NCBI GenBank assembly: GCA_010092805.1
Contig: JAADYY010000286.1
Coordinates: 1 to 5,941, forward strand
DNA: 5,941 nucleotides
Reading direction: 5' to 3'
From: Chloroflexota bacterium
GTDB taxonomy: Bacteria; Chloroflexota; Anaerolineae; Aggregatilineales; Phototrophicaceae
A program made the position numbers and the translations under genes. Below the pieces are notes generated by a model that did no database searches, was not told where the DNA came from, and worked only from the letters and a program-made list of their open reading frames with translations. Below, one piece after another: positions 5,910 through 5,941 of the stretch (positions are counted from its first letter, which is position 1; the number at the start of each line of letters is the position of its first letter).

Positions 5910-5941
5910 CAAACAATAAAACTCGGCTGCACCGGAAGCCG
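5910..5941 (-). terminator. Probable intrinsic terminator of an off-window minus-strand gene
   Basis: On the minus strand CGGCT (5941-5937) pairs with AGCCG (5928-5924) across an 8-base loop, followed by AGTTTTATTGTTTG. Stem then T-rich tract is the normal terminator order for transcription arriving from beyond 5941. The stem may continue outside the window. It implies that the S1 operon starts fresh within 5556-5910. Confidence 0.5.

Larger units (their letters stand above)
5556..5941. other. Gene-free region upstream of the S1 gene
   Basis: This stretch of 386 bases has open frames of about 70 codons on both strands, but none has a recognisable product, a good ribosome site or a convincing start. 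It holds a probable terminator at the right edge, a C8 run (5875-5882), a 24-bp alternating purine-pyrimidine tract (5775-5798), and a short perfect dyad CTCGA-gta-TCGAG (5710-5722). The promoter of the S1-bS21-IF-1 operon should lie here, but I found no hexamer pair with acceptable spacing. No tRNA or known structured RNA was recognised. Confidence 0.6.

Noticed and set aside
5704..5916. 70-codon minus-strand frame and a 74-codon plus-strand frame upstream of the S1 gene
   Set aside because: The minus frame begins at a TTG inside the terminator T-tract. Neither has a ribosome site or a recognisable protein, and they overlap each other.

Overview
This is a GC-rich bacterial chromosome segment (roughly 60% G+C by eye) holding six protein genes in two converging groups. 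I see no mobile element, CRISPR array, rRNA or tRNA. Host: probably a high-GC bacterium of the Chloroflexota/Anaerolineae type. This is a low-confidence inference from the style of the IF-1, bS21 and S1 proteins and the membrane-anchored PstS-like protein; no marker here settles it.

Left part, plus strand (1-2072): a PstS-like phosphate-binding protein with an N-terminal membrane anchor (20-1162), a 181-base gap with a stacked-hairpin terminator and an AT-rich promoter-like stretch, then a UbiE/MenG quinone methyltransferase (1344-2072). The two genes look like separate transcription units.

Right part, minus strand, transcribed leftward from about 5555: an S1-domain protein (rpsA-like, 4272-5555), ribosomal protein bS21 (rpsU, 3996-4196), initiation factor IF-1 (infA, 3622-3876) and a GT-C type membrane glycosyltransferase (2069-3538). 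The first three act at translation initiation: S1 binds mRNA, bS21 sits on the 30S platform near the anti-Shine-Dalgarno, and IF-1 occupies the A site. The glycosyltransferase looks like a passenger at the end of the operon. Its stop codon overlaps that of ubiE in a four-base CTAA, so the two groups meet with no spacer.

Regulatory structure is concentrated in the gaps of the translation cluster. The rpsU leader has a very long Shine-Dalgarno match, two inverted repeats competing for the same bases, and a nine-codon mini-ORF whose ATG lies closer to the Shine-Dalgarno than the rpsU ATG. The rpsU-infA gap has a strong hairpin and a repeated GTTATCTA element touching the infA ribosome binding site. 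The 386 bases upstream of rpsA hold no credible gene. They contain a probable terminator of an off-window minus-strand gene and a 24-bp alternating purine-pyrimidine tract. No wholly new system is evident; the rpsU leader is the best candidate for undescribed regulation.
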